Assembly: GCF_022760835.1 (NCBI RefSeq)
Contig: NZ_JAKTNQ010000007.1
Location: 23,753-87,752, forward strand
Direction: 5' to 3'
From: Thermus altitudinis
GTDB taxonomy: Bacteria > Deinococcota > Deinococci > Deinococcales > Thermaceae
Length of the DNA: 64,000 nucleotides
This document shows, piece after piece, positions 19,332 to 27,969 of this stretch (position 1 is the first letter of the stretch; every line of letters begins with the position of its first letter). A model generated the notes under the pieces. The model searched no databases. It was not told the DNA's origin and was given only the letters and a program-made list of their open reading frames with translations. Made by a program: the position numbers and the translations under genes.

Positions 19332-21530
19332 ATGCAGGGTCCTCTGGGGTAGGGAGAGGGTGAGGTGGGCGGCTAGGAAAAGGGCCGCCTCCTTGTCCAG
19401 GTACTGGTTGCCGTTGCCGCACTTGGGGGAGAGGACACACCGGGGGCAACCTTCCTGGCAGGGGCAGGCCTTGAGGAGCTCCAAGGCCGCCTGGATCCAC
19501 TGGGGGAAGCGGCGGGCCGCCTGGCGGGCGTAGCCCACGCCCCCGGGGTAGCCGTCGTAGATGAAGATGGTGGGGCCGCCGCCCGAGGGCAGGGGCTTAG
19601 GGTAGAAGGGGTAGGAAAGCCCCCCAAGGTCCTGCCTTTCCGCCAGGACGAAAAGGGGAAAAAGGCCGATCAAGGTGTGCTCCAGGGCGTGGATGCCCCC
19701 GGGGATCCGGTGGGATGGGACCACCAAGGGGGGGTGGAACCAAAGGGCCTCGGTGGGGAAGGTGATCTCCGGCAGATCCAAGGGCACTTCTTCCAGGACG
19801 CTTCCCGTGAAGAAGCGCTTCTTGGCATAGGCCACCACCCGCTCCCGCAAGACCACCTGGCCCACCCAGACCCCATGGGCCAAGGCTTCCCCGGAGAGGA
19901 CTTCCAGATGGGTTTCCGCCCGGGGCTCGGTGTAGTAGTCCTCGAGGGCGGGAAGAAGCCAGATCTCCCGCCTTTGGGGGTCGATGTTCCGCACCAGGTA
20001 GCTCTCCCCCCCGTGCAGGTAGACCGCCCCCGGGTGGGCCTCCCAGTAGGCCTGGCGCTCGTCCAGGTAGCCCAGGACCTCCCCATCCGGGCCCCTTAGG
20101 GTGAAGGTGGCCCCCAGGCCCCTCAGGGAGATGTCCCGGTGAGGGCGGCGCCTGGGGGTGTAGTAGCGCCCATCCTTTTCCCTAAGTTGGGCCAAGGCCT
20201 CCGGGCAGAGGATCTCCTCCCGCACAAGGGGTTTCTCCCAGGCGGCGGCGTGCAGGTGGAGGGGGCAGAGCACGGGGTTTTGCGGATCCGCCACCGCCAC
20301 CTCAGGAGGGGTCCTTAGGAGGAGTTCGGGCCGGTGGAGGAAGTACTCGTCCAAGGGGTCCTCCCGGGGGATGTAGACCACCAAGGCCCTCCGCCTCCCC
20401 CTTCCCGCCCTGCCCGCCCGCTGCCAGAAGGCGGAGATGGACCCGGGGTACCCCACCAAGGCCACGGCGTCCAGTTCCCCGATGTCCACCCCCAGCTCCA
20501 AGGCGCTGGTGGAGACCAGGACCCGCACCTCCCCAGACTTCAAGCCCTCCTCCAGGCGGCGCCTTTCCTTGGCGGTGTAGCCCGCCCGGTAGGGGCGCAC
20601 CTTGGGGTGGGCGGCGTAGCGGGCGATGAGCTCCGCGCTTTTCCGGGCGTTGGTGAAGATGATTCCCCTTAAACCCCCTTCCGCCAAGGCCCGGGCCAGG
20701 TAGGCGGCCTCCAGGAGGGGGCTTCGCCGCCTCTCCCCCTTGGCGTCCAGGGGCTTGGGCAGGAGCACCAAAAGCTCCCGTTCCGAGCGGGCCACCTCCT
20801 CCCGGAGCTCCACGAAGGGAAGGCCGGTCAGACCTTCAGCGTGCTCCTGGGCGTTGCCGATGGTGGCGCTGGCGGCGATCACCTGGGGGTTGGCCCCGTA
20901 GTGGCGGGCCAGGCGCAGGAGGCGGAAGAGGACCAGGGCCACGTGGGTGCCGAAGACCCCTCGGTAGGCGTGGAGCTCGTCCAGCACCAGGTAGCGGAGC
21001 CGGGAAAGGAAGGGGGCCCACTCCCCGTGCCGGGGCAGGAGGCCGAAGTGGAGCATGTCGGGGTTGCTGAGGAGGACCAGGCCCTCTTGGCGAGCCTTCC
21101 GCCTAAGGTCGGCGCGCGTGTCCCCATCGTAGGGATAAACCCCTTGGATCCCCAAGGCCTCGGCCATGGCCCTAAGGCGCCGCAGTTGGTCGTGGGCCAA
21201 GGCCTTGGTGGGGAAGAGGAGGAGGCTGGTCCCTCCCTCCAGGGCGGCCTTGAGCACCGGGGCCTGGAAGACCAGGCTCTTACCGGCAGCGGTGGAGTAG
21301 GCCATGACCACGTTGTTCCCTTCCTCCACCCTAAGGAGGGCCTCCTTCTGGTGGGCGAAGGGTTTCAGGCCCAAGGCCTCGAGGACCCCGGCGAAGGTCC
21401 CCCGGTAGGGGACGGTCTTGGGGGGACTGGGGGGAAGGGTGCGGGCGAAGACGATCCGGCCTTGGAACTCCGGGTCTGCCTCCAGCCAGTCCCGGTAGCT
21501 TTTCCACCCCCTTAAGGCCTCGGGCAGCAC
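19329..21530 (-). CDS. DEAD/DEAH-box helicase with C-terminal DUF1998 domain (MrfA-like)
   Basis: 733 residues. Helicase motifs in order: motif I STAAGKS, motif II LDELHAY, motif III SATIGN, motif VI QRAGRAGRG. The C-terminal DUF1998 zinc module has four cysteines in CPCQEGCPRCVLSPKCGNGN, as in Bacillus MrfA, which acts in repair of mitomycin-type DNA damage. The GTG start has CATAAT six bases upstream and GGAAGG overlapping that gap. Confidence 0.9.
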   Translation of the reverse strand: MLPEALRGWKSYRDWLEADPEFQGRIVFARTLPPSPPKTVPYRGTFAGVLEALGLKPFAHQKEALLRVEEGNNVVMAYSTAAGKSLVFQAPVLKAALEGGTSLLLFPTKALAHDQLRRLRAMAEALGIQGVYPYDGDTRADLRRKARQEGLVLLSNPDMLHFGLLPRHGEWAPFLSRLRYLVLDELHAYRGVFGTHVALVLFRLLRLARHYGANPQVIAASATIGNAQEHAEGLTGLPFVELREEVARSERELLVLLPKPLDAKGERRRSPLLEAAYLARALAEGGLRGIIFTNARKSAELIARYAAHPKVRPYRAGYTAKERRRLEEGLKSGEVRVLVSTSALELGVDIGELDAVALVGYPGSISAFWQRAGRAGRGRRRALVVYIPREDPLDEYFLHRPELLLRTPPEVAVADPQNPVLCPLHLHAAAWEKPLVREEILCPEALAQLREKDGRYYTPRRRPHRDISLRGLGATFTLRGPDGEVLGYLDERQAYWEAHPGAVYLHGGESYLVRNIDPQRREIWLLPALEDYYTEPRAETHLEVLSGEALAHGVWVGQVVLRERVVAYAKKRFFTGSVLEEVPLDLPEITFPTEALWFHPPLVVPSHRIPGGIHALEHTLIGLFPLFVLAERQDLGGLSYPFYPKPLPSGGGPTIFIYDGYPGGVGYARQAARRFPQWIQAALELLKACPCQEGCPRCVLSPKCGNGNQYLDKEAALFLAAHLTLSLPQRTLH

Positions 21531-21560
21531 CCTTCCATTATGGCCCCTTGCGGCCTGCGC

Positions 21561-22184
21561 CTAGAGTTCCTTGACCCAGACCTCGTGGATCACGGGATGG
21601 CCGTGGTAGGGGGCCCAGAAGGGGCTGGCCCGCTTGGCGTAGAGGCGGAAGCCCAGGCTTCCGTAGAGCTTCCGGGCGGCGGCGTTGGCCCGGGTGGTGG
21701 AAAGCTGCACCCCTTTTACCCCGCTTCTCTTTAGGCAATCCAGAAAATCCCTAAGGAGGGCCTTTCCCAGGCCTTTCCCCTGGGCCTTGGGATCCACGGC
21801 GATGTGGAGGTGGGCGGGGTAAAGGCTCTTGGGGGCCTTAGGGCCTGGGAAGAGGAGGAGCCTCAGGAGGTAGCGGAGGTGGGGAAGAGGTGGTCCGTAA
21901 CAGCCTAGCAGAAGCTTGAGGAGAAGGAGCGGTATGCGGGGAAGGAGGTAAAGGGTGAGGGCGAGGTGGGAACAGGCGCCCAGGATGTAGCCCAGGATCT
22001 CCCCTTCTTCCTCCGCCACCCGGCAGCAGCATCCCCGCCTCAGGTAAGGGGCTACGAAGAGCTCCCCCCAAAGCTCCTGGCTGGGGAAGACCAAAGGGCC
22101 TTCCCGCCCCAGGAGGAGGGTCCGGTGGGAAAGCCGGGCGATGGCGGGGAGGTCTTTTTCCTCGGCGGGGCGAAGGAGGGCCAC
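21561..22184 (-). CDS. GNAT family N-acetyltransferase
   Basis: 207 residues. The acetyl-CoA binding motif A is HIAVDPKAQGKGLGKALL (about residues 125-142), followed by the GNAT signature NAAARKLYGSLGFRLYAKR. A hydrophobic insert (about residues 75-112) between the beta sheets is unusual and may pack on a partner or membrane. Substrate unknown. GTG start, 21 bp from the divergent PIG-L gene, with TAAAGT as a candidate leaderless -10. Confidence 0.87.
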   Translation of the reverse strand: MALLRPAEEKDLPAIARLSHRTLLLGREGPLVFPSQELWGELFVAPYLRRGCCCRVAEEEGEILGYILGACSHLALTLYLLPRIPLLLLKLLLGCYGPPLPHLRYLLRLLLFPGPKAPKSLYPAHLHIAVDPKAQGKGLGKALLRDFLDCLKRSGVKGVQLSTTRANAAARKLYGSLGFRLYAKRASPFWAPYHGHPVIHEVWVKEL

Positions 22185-22190
22185 AGGACC

Positions 22191-22198
22191 ACTTTATT
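22191..22198. promoter_or_regulatory. Overlapping divergent -10 elements, GNAT and PIG-L genes
   Basis: In a 21-bp gap, minus-strand TAAAGT (22191-22196) lies 6 nt from the GNAT GTG and plus-strand TTTATT (22193-22198) lies 7 nt from the PIG-L ATG. The two -10 boxes share four base pairs, so polymerase could occupy only one at a time. Confidence 0.4.
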
Positions 22199-22205
22199 CC
22201 GTACA

Positions 22206-23294
22206 ATGCCCCTTGTGCGCCGCCTGGCTCCTTGGCAGTGGCTCCTCTTCCTTTTGGCCCTCTACCTGGTTTTGGCGGAGGCCTTAAGGCTTTGGCTGGG
22301 CCTCCTCTGGGCGGAGCGGGTGGGGCTCATCCTGGCGGCCCTGGGGGTTTGGGCCTTCATCAACGGGAGGTTCATCTTCGCCTACTACCACGCCCTTACC
22401 ACCTCCCTCCGGGTGCGGAGGCTTCCTCCCTATCCGCAACCCCAGCCGGGGGAGCACCTCCTCCTCCTGGCCCCCCACCCGGACGACGAGGTGCTAGCGG
22501 CGGCGGGTCTGATGCGCCGCACCCTCCTAAGGGGAGGGCGGGTGAGCGTGGTCTACCTCACCTCGGGGGATGCCTTTGACCTGGCTGCGGGAAGCCCTCT
22601 GCCCTCCAAGGAGGCCATGCGCCGGCTGGCCTTAAGGCGCATGGTGGAGGCCTGGCGGGGCCTCGAGGTCCTGGGCCTTTCCCGGGATAACGCCTATTTC
22701 CTGGGGTTTCCCGACCAAGGGCTTTTCGCCCTCTTCACCTCCCACTACTACCTGCCCTACGAAAGCCCCTACACCGGGCTTAAGGCGGTGGCCTACCCCG
22801 GGTGTTACCGCCTGGGGCTTCCCTACACGGGCAAGGCCCTGGAGGCCACCTTGGTGGAGCTTTTGGCCAGCCTTAAGCCCACCCGCATCCTCCTGCCAAG
22901 CCCCCTGGACGCCCACCGGGACCACCAGGCGGCGGCCTACTTGGGCATGCAGGCGGCGGCTTCCTTGGGAATGGAGGACCGGCTGGAGTACTACCTCATC
23001 CACGGGGGGTACCAGTACCCCCTGCCCAAAGGGCTCCATCCCCGGCTTCCCCTCTACCCGCCCCCTAGGGGAAGGGGCCTCCCTTGGCGCCGCTTTCCCC
23101 TGAGCGAGGAGGAGGTGAGGCTTAAGGAAAAGGCCATCCGGGCCCACCGAAGCCAGATGCGGCTATTGGGCCGCTTTCTCCTGGCTTTCGTGCGGCAGAA
23201 CGAACTGTTTAGCCCCCTGCCCATCCCGGCGCGGGAGGCCCTAGCCCCGGAGGAGGAGGGGTGGGCCGTCCTCGAGGGGCGGGAGGTCCTCTAG
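22206..23294 (+). CDS. PIG-L family deacetylase with N-terminal membrane anchor
   Basis: 362 residues from the ATG at 22206; a longer in-frame extension upstream is antisense to the GNAT gene and is rejected. Two hydrophobic segments (about residues 10-27 and 33-50) anchor the N-terminus. The PIG-L/LmbE zinc site is intact: APHPDDEVLAAAG and later DAHRDHQAA. Members remove N-acetyl groups from sugars or sugar conjugates; the substrate here is unknown. The 3' end overlaps scpB by 54 bp on the opposite strand. Confidence 0.87.
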   Translation: MPLVRRLAPWQWLLFLLALYLVLAEALRLWLGLLWAERVGLILAALGVWAFINGRFIFAYYHALTTSLRVRRLPPYPQPQPGEHLLLLAPHPDDEVLAAAGLMRRTLLRGGRVSVVYLTSGDAFDLAAGSPLPSKEAMRRLALRRMVEAWRGLEVLGLSRDNAYFLGFPDQGLFALFTSHYYLPYESPYTGLKAVAYPGCYRLGLPYTGKALEATLVELLASLKPTRILLPSPLDAHRDHQAAAYLGMQAAASLGMEDRLEYYLIHGGYQYPLPKGLHPRLPLYPPPRGRGLPWRRFPLSEEEVRLKEKAIRAHRSQMRLLGRFLLAFVRQNELFSPLPIPAREALAPEEEGWAVLEGREVL

Positions 23295-23762
23295 GCTTTC
23301 CAGGCCGAAGACCTCCAGGAAGCGCTCCGTGGTGCCATAGAGCTTGGGCCGGCCCGGGGCTTCCTTCTCGCCCACCACCCGGATGAGCCCCCGTTCCAAG
23401 AGACTGTCCAGGACTCCCTCCACGCTTTTGCCCCGCATGGCCTCCAACTCCGCCCGGGCCACGGGCTGGTGGTAGGCGATGAGGGCCAGGACCTCCAGGG
23501 CCGCCTTGGAAAGCCGAGGCGGGCTGGGCTTGAGGACCTTTTCCACGGCCCCTAGAACTCCCTCGTGCACCACCAGCCGCCAGCCTCCCGCCACCCGTTC
23601 CAGGGCCACCCCTAGGCCTCCCTCCTCGAGTTCCGCCTCCAAGGCCCGAAGCGCCCTCAAAAGCCCCTCCTCCGGATGGCCCAAGGCCTTTAGTTCCCGT
23701 AAGGACACGGGCCTGCCCGCAGCGAAGAGGACCGCTAGAAGCTCGGCCTTTAGGCTAGGCAT
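23241..23762 (-). CDS. scpB: Segregation and condensation protein B
   Basis: 173 residues with tandem winged-helix architecture typical of ScpB: LKAELLAVLFAAGRPVSLREL at the start and LEVLALIAYHQPVARAELEAMRGKSVEGVLDSLLERGLI in the second domain. It forms the SMC-ScpA-ScpB condensin acting in chromosome segregation; smc and scpA are not in the window. The start overlaps the tsaC stop by 8 bp, indicating coupling. Confidence 0.93.
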   Translation of the reverse strand: MPSLKAELLAVLFAAGRPVSLRELKALGHPEEGLLRALRALEAELEEGGLGVALERVAGGWRLVVHEGVLGAVEKVLKPSPPRLSKAALEVLALIAYHQPVARAELEAMRGKSVEGVLDSLLERGLIRVVGEKEAPGRPKLYGTTERFLEVFGLESLEDLPPLEDGPPLLLRG

Positions 23763-24345
23763 CTTGCAGGTAAGGCCAAAGGGCCTCCCGGGGAATGGAC
23801 CCTTCCCTGAGGACCTCCCCCGTGCGCAGGTCCACCACGCTGGAGGCTAGGCCCTTCGCCTCCCCGGGGAAGACATAGTCCACGGCGAAGGCCCGGGCCT
23901 CGGCCTCTGTGCGGACCGGGGGTTCTCCGCTTTTGTTGAGGCTGGTGGCGGCGGCGTACCCGCCCACTTGGCGGAGGAGCTCCCTAAGAAGCCCGTGGTC
24001 CGGCATCCTGAGCCCCACGGAGCCATCCCGGCTGATCCAAGGGGGAATGTTTCGCCCCGGTACCACCACGGTGAGCCCGCCAGGCCAGAAGGCCTCCACC
24101 AGGCGTAGGAACTTCCCCTTAAGAGGCCCCAGGTCCGCCAGGCCCAAGGCGCTTTCCAGATCCGCCACCAGTACCTGCAAGGGCTTTTCCTCCCCCCGTC
24201 CCTTCAGGGCGTAGATGCGCCGGCAGGCGGCCTCATCCTCCATCCGGGCCAGCACTCCCCAGACGGTGTCGGTGGGAAAGGCCACCAGGCCCCCGCCCTT
24301 GAGGGTCTCCGCCGCTTCCTGGACCTTCTGGTATACTTCTACCAT
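23755..24345 (-). CDS. tsaC: Threonylcarbamoyl-AMP synthase (Sua5/YrdC/YwlC family)
   Basis: 196 residues. The family nucleotide-binding signature is seen as FPTDTVWGV near residue 23 and KGRGEEKPLQVLV near 48. It makes threonylcarbamoyl-AMP from threonine, bicarbonate and ATP for the t6A37 modification of ANN-decoding tRNAs. There is no C-terminal Sua5 extension, so it is the short TsaC form. Its start codon overlaps the pilC start codon on the other strand (shared CATG). Confidence 0.93.
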   Translation of the reverse strand: MVEVYQKVQEAAETLKGGGLVAFPTDTVWGVLARMEDEAACRRIYALKGRGEEKPLQVLVADLESALGLADLGPLKGKFLRLVEAFWPGGLTVVVPGRNIPPWISRDGSVGLRMPDHGLLRELLRQVGGYAAATSLNKSGEPPVRTEAEARAFAVDYVFPGEAKGLASSVVDLRTGEVLREGSIPREALWPYLQDA

Positions 24346-24362
24346 GCCGGTCTACCAGTATA
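24332..24362. promoter_or_regulatory. Face-to-face -10 boxes around the overlapping tsaC and pilC start codons
   Basis: Plus-strand TATACT (24332-24337) lies 6 nt before the pilC ATG (24344). Minus-strand TATACT (plus 24357-24362) lies 11 nt before the tsaC ATG (24345). Each promoter lies inside the other gene's first codons. No strong -35 is visible on either side. Confidence 0.5.
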
Positions 24363-25564
24363 AGGCCCGCGACCGCCAGGGCCGCCTGGTGGAGGCCACC
24401 ATTGAGGCCGAGGACCTGCGCACCGCCGCCAGGCTCCTTAGGGACCGGGGTCTTTTTGTGGCCGAGATCAAGGAGCCGGGAAGGGGCCTGCAGGCGGAGG
24501 TGCGCCTTCCCGCTTTGGAGAGGGGGCCTGGGCTAAAGGACCTGGCCATCTTTTCCCGGCAGCTGGCCACCATGCTGGGGGCGGGCCTCACCCTTCTCCA
24601 GTCCCTTTCCATTCTGGAAAGGCAGACGGAGAACAAGAAGTTCCGGGAGATCATCAAGAAGGTCCGCACCGACATAGAAGGCGGCATGGCCTTTTCCGAC
24701 GCCCTGGCCAAGCATAAGCTCTTCTCCCGGCTTTACGTGAACCTGGTGCGGGCTGGGGAGACCTCGGGCGGTTTGGACGTGATCCTGGACCGCTTGGCTA
24801 CCTTCCTGGAGAAGGACCTGGAGCTGAGGGGCAAGATCCGTAGCGCCATGACCTACCCCACCATCGTCTTCGTCTTTGCCGTGGGCGTGGCCTACTTCCT
24901 CCTCACCGGCATCGTGCCCCAGTTTGCCCAGATCCTCACGGATTTGGGCTCGGAGCTCCCCCTCCTCACCCGCTTCCTCATCGCCCTTTCGGACTTCCTC
25001 CGGGCGGCCACCCTGCCCCTTTTGCTGTTGGCCGTGGTCCTTTTCTTCGTCTACCGCTGGTACTATGGCACCCCCCAGGGGCGGAAGGCCATTGACCGCG
25101 TGAAGCTTCGGGTGCCCGTCTTCGGCAACCTAAACCGCAAGACGGCGGTGGCCCGTTTTTCCCGCACCCTGGCCCTCCTCCTTTCCAGCGGGGTGAACAT
25201 CGTGGAGTCCTTGGACATCACCAAGGGAACCGCGGGGAATAGCGTGGTGGAGGAGATCGTGGACATGGCTAAGCTCAAGGTGCAACAAGGGGAACCCTTG
25301 AACCTTACCCTGGCCCAGCACCCCTTCGTCTTTCCGCCCATGGTGAGCTCCATGGTGGCCATCGGCGAGGAAACAGGGGCCTTGGATACCCTGCTTTCCA
25401 AGATCGCCGACTTCTACGAGCGGGAGGTGGACGAGGCGGTGGCCAGCCTCACCGCGGCCATTGAGCCCCTCATGATCATCTTCCTGGGGGTGATCGTGGG
25501 CATGATCGTGGCGGGGATGTTCCTGCCCCTCTTCAAGATCATCGGCACCCTTTCCGCGCAATAA
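24344..25564 (+). CDS. pilC: Type IV pilus inner-membrane platform protein PilC
   Basis: 406 residues, two GspF/PilC domains each with a cytoplasmic helical bundle, and membrane segments at about 175-195, 220-245 and near the C-terminus (GVIVGMIVAGMFLPLF). It is the platform for pilus assembly and, in Thermus, for natural DNA uptake and twitching. The start MPVYQYKARDRQGR is the family N-terminus; an in-frame extension to 24215 is the shadow of tsaC. The 3' end overlaps the EVE gene by 26 bp. Confidence 0.94.
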   Translation: MPVYQYKARDRQGRLVEATIEAEDLRTAARLLRDRGLFVAEIKEPGRGLQAEVRLPALERGPGLKDLAIFSRQLATMLGAGLTLLQSLSILERQTENKKFREIIKKVRTDIEGGMAFSDALAKHKLFSRLYVNLVRAGETSGGLDVILDRLATFLEKDLELRGKIRSAMTYPTIVFVFAVGVAYFLLTGIVPQFAQILTDLGSELPLLTRFLIALSDFLRAATLPLLLLAVVLFFVYRWYYGTPQGRKAIDRVKLRVPVFGNLNRKTAVARFSRTLALLLSSGVNIVESLDITKGTAGNSVVEEIVDMAKLKVQQGEPLNLTLAQHPFVFPPMVSSMVAIGEETGALDTLLSKIADFYEREVDEAVASLTAAIEPLMIIFLGVIVGMIVAGMFLPLFKIIGTLSAQ

Positions 25565-25991
25565 GCTTCTCGGCCACCTCCGGGGGAACCGGCATAATGG
25601 AAAGCCGGTTCCCCTTCCTCACCAGGGGGTGGTCTTGGGGAAAGCAGGCCTTGAGCTGGGCCAGGGGGATGAGGGGCCAGGCCTCGAGGAAGGCCACCTC
25701 CACCGTGTACCAGCGGGGCTTTTCCCGGGTGGCCTTGGGGTCAAAGTAGGGGCTGCTGGGGTCAAACTGGGTGGGGTCGGGGACGTGGGTCCTCACCACC
25801 CGGCAAAGCCCGGCGATCCCCGGGGGGTTGGTGCCCGAGTGGTAAAAGAAACAAAGGTCCCCCACCTGCATCCGCAGGAGGTAGTTCCGGGCCTGGTAGT
25901 TGCGCACCCCATCCCAGATGGCCTTGCCCTCCCGCTTTAGGTCCAGGATGCTATACACCTGGGGTTCGGACTTGAGAAGCCAGTAGGCCAT
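25539..25991 (-). CDS. EVE domain protein
   Basis: 150 residues, a complete EVE domain: MAYWLLKSEP at the start, WDGVRNYQARNYL, and the FYHSG element. EVE domains belong to the PUA-like fold and bind modified bases in DNA or RNA. No partner nuclease is adjacent, so its role is open. A minus-strand promoter (TTGGTC-17-TAGACT) puts transcription at the ATG. Confidence 0.9.
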   Translation of the reverse strand: MAYWLLKSEPQVYSILDLKREGKAIWDGVRNYQARNYLLRMQVGDLCFFYHSGTNPPGIAGLCRVVRTHVPDPTQFDPSSPYFDPKATREKPRWYTVEVAFLEAWPLIPLAQLKACFPQDHPLVRKGNRLSIMPVPPEVAEKLIARKGCR

Positions 25992-25997
25992 GGCCCA

Positions 25998-26026
25998 AGT
26001 CTAAAGGGGGCTTTAGCCAGGACCAA
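25998..26026 (-). promoter_or_regulatory. Promoter of the EVE gene, leaderless
   Basis: Minus strand -35 TTGGTC (26021-26026), 17-bp spacer, -10 TAGACT (25998-26003), then 6 nt to the ATG at 25991. Confidence 0.5.
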
Positions 26027-26060
26027 ACCTTTTGCGAAGGGGTTTTGGGAGGATAAGGCC

Positions 26061-26546
26061 ATGCGCATCCTCCTTTTACCCTTCCTGGGCCTCCTTTCCG
26101 CCTGTACCCTCACCCTGGAAGTGGTCTATCCGGGCCACCGCATCACGGGCCTAAAAACGCAAGGCACCTACTGCGCCTCTGCCAATACCCGGGTGGATTT
26201 CCGCTTTAGCCTGGAGGGAAGGCTGGACCGGCTGGAGTTTTTCTGGATTCCTGAGGGCCTAAGCCCAAGCCAAGCCCGCCCGGAGGAGCGCTATACCCTT
26301 CCGGGGCCGATAGATTCTGGAGAGGTCCGGGGCTTTGTGGAGGTCACGCCCTCGGGAGGGATACAGGCGGTTTCCCTGGCCTGGCCTTCGGGGGCGGCGT
26401 TAAGGCCCCAGGGCGTCACCGTGGAGCCCTTGCCCGAGCGGAGGCTTTGGCTTCGGGGCCACACCGGGGGCTTGGCTGGGCCCTATGTACGGGCAACCAA
26501 CCCGGTAATCCCCGATTCCTTCCCCTATTGCGATCCGGACTGGTAG
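26061..26546 (+). CDS. Predicted lipoprotein, function unknown
   Basis: 161 residues. The start MRILLLPFLGLLSAC is a short lipoprotein signal with lipobox LSAC, acylated Cys15. The rest is beta-rich with no recognised family; two further cysteines (near residues 38 and 158) could form a disulfide. A GGGAGG-like ribosome binding site lies upstream. The TAG stop forms part of a -10 element for glcD. Confidence 0.75.
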   Translation: MRILLLPFLGLLSACTLTLEVVYPGHRITGLKTQGTYCASANTRVDFRFSLEGRLDRLEFFWIPEGLSPSQARPEERYTLPGPIDSGEVRGFVEVTPSGGIQAVSLAWPSGAALRPQGVTVEPLPERRLWLRGHTGGLAGPYVRATNPVIPDSFPYCDPDW

Positions 26547-26549
26547 CCT
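26544..26549 (+). promoter_or_regulatory. -10 element TAGCCT formed by the lipoprotein stop codon, for glcD
   Basis: The stop TAG (26544-26546) begins TAGCCT, followed by TAGGGC and the glcD ATG at 26556. The 6-nt gap is the leaderless spacing. No -35 was recognised, so internal promoter activity is inferred from position only. Confidence 0.4.
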
Positions 26550-26555
26550 TAGGGC

Positions 26556-27920
26556 ATGGCGGCTTGGGGAAAAACGCAGACCGGGGAGGTGCGCGCGGAG
26601 CTGAAGGCCCTTTTCGGCTCCAGGGCCCTCCTTTCCCCGGCGGAGAAAGGGGTGTACCGCTACGACGCCATCCTGGTGGGGCCGGAGCCTTTGGCGGTGG
26701 TCCTGCCGGAGTCCCGGGAAGAGGTAGAGGCCCTGGTGCGCCTGGCCCGGAAGTACCACCTTCCCCTGGTTCCCCGGGGTGCGGGAAGCGGCCTAAGCGG
26801 GGGGGCGGTGCCCGAGGAGGGGGCCATCGTGGTGGCCTTCACCCGCATGACCTGCCTGGAGCTGGACCCTGTGGGGCGCACCGCCTGGGCCGAGCCTGGG
26901 GTGACCACGGCCCGGATCTCGGAGGAGGCCAGGCCCTATGGGCTTTTCTACCCCCCAGACCCCGCTTCTTGGCGCACCAGCACCCTGGGGGGCAACCTGG
27001 GGGAGAACGCCGGGGGGCCCCTGTGCTTCAAGTACGGGGTCACGGGGGATTACGTCTTGGAGCTGGAGTTCGTGGACGCCTGGGGGCAGGTGCACCGCCT
27101 AGGCCGGGAGGCCTACGATGTGGCTGGCCTGCTTATCGGCTCGGAGGGTACCTTGGGCCTGATCACCGGGGTGCGGGTGCGGCTCTTTCCCCTTCCCCGG
27201 TACCGGGCCACCTTGATGGCGGCTTTCCCCGAGGTGGGCGCCCTGGCGGAGGCGGTCTCCCGGGCCATCGCCTTGGGGGCGGTGCCGGCGAAGCTGGAGT
27301 TTTTGGATCCCGTTTGCGTAAACGCCGTGGAGGACTACCTGGGCCTGGGGCTTCCCCGGGGGCATGCCCTTCTCCTGGCGGAAACGGATGGGGAGGACCT
27401 CGAGGTGGTCCAGGAGGAGCTCTCCTTGGTGGAGAGGACGGCCCAGGAACTTGGGGCCAGGGTGCAAAAGGCGCGGGACGAGAAGGAGGCGGAGGCCCTT
27501 TGGCGGGCCAGGCGGAGCGTGAGCCCCGCCTTGGGCCGCATCCGCCCCAAACGGGTCAACGAGGACATCGCCGTGCCCAGAAGCCAGCTTCCTGAGGTGG
27601 TGCGGGAGATCCGGGCCTTGGGGGAGGCCTACGGCCTGGTGGTGGCCCAGTTCGGCCACATCGGGGATGGGAACCTGCACCCCAACATCCTCTTTGACCC
27701 CAGGCGGGAGAGCGAGGAACGGGTCTGGGAGCTGGCCCACCAGATCGCCCGGGTGGCCCTACGGCATGGCGGCGTGCTTTCCGGGGAGCATGGGATCGGC
27801 CTCATGAAGCGGGAGTTCATGAAGGAAGCGGTGGAGGAAGGGACCCTCGAGGCTTTCCGCACGGTAAAGGCCACCTTGGATCCCCAGGGGCTCCTGAACC
27901 CGGGCAAGATCCTGCCCTAA
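26556..27920 (+). CDS. glcD: FAD-linked glycolate/lactate oxidase subunit (GlcD-like)
   Basis: 454 residues. The PCMH-type FAD domain includes the pyrophosphate loop [15 protein letters not shown] (about residues 70-84). The C-terminal FAD-oxidase cap ends with the conserved [23 protein letters not shown] and [13 protein letters not shown]. It oxidises a 2-hydroxy acid such as glycolate or D-lactate, usually with GlcE and the Fe-S protein GlcF; neither is adjacent. D-lactate dehydrogenase is an alternative call. Confidence 0.87.
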   Translation: MAAWGKTQTGEVRAELKALFGSRALLSPAEKGVYRYDAILVGPEPLAVVLPESREEVEALVRLARKYHLPLVPRGAGSGLSGGAVPEEGAIVVAFTRMTCLELDPVGRTAWAEPGVTTARISEEARPYGLFYPPDPASWRTSTLGGNLGENAGGPLCFKYGVTGDYVLELEFVDAWGQVHRLGREAYDVAGLLIGSEGTLGLITGVRVRLFPLPRYRATLMAAFPEVGALAEAVSRAIALGAVPAKLEFLDPVCVNAVEDYLGLGLPRGHALLLAETDGEDLEVVQEELSLVERTAQELGARVQKARDEKEAEALWRARRSVSPALGRIRPKRVNEDIAVPRSQLPEVVREIRALGEAYGLVVAQFGHIGDGNLHPNILFDPRRESEERVWELAHQIARVALRHGGVLSGEHGIGLMKREFMKEAVEEGTLEAFRTVKATLDPQGLLNPGKILP

Positions 27921-27969
27921 CGGGTCTATTTTCACGGGGTTTTGACAGGAAAGGGTCTACCCTGGAGGC

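Noticed and set aside
27942..27947. Perfect TTGACA as -35 of the GGDEF gene
   Set aside because: No -10-like hexamer at 16-19 bp; the next TA-rich hexamer is 10 bp away. Not reported as a promoter.
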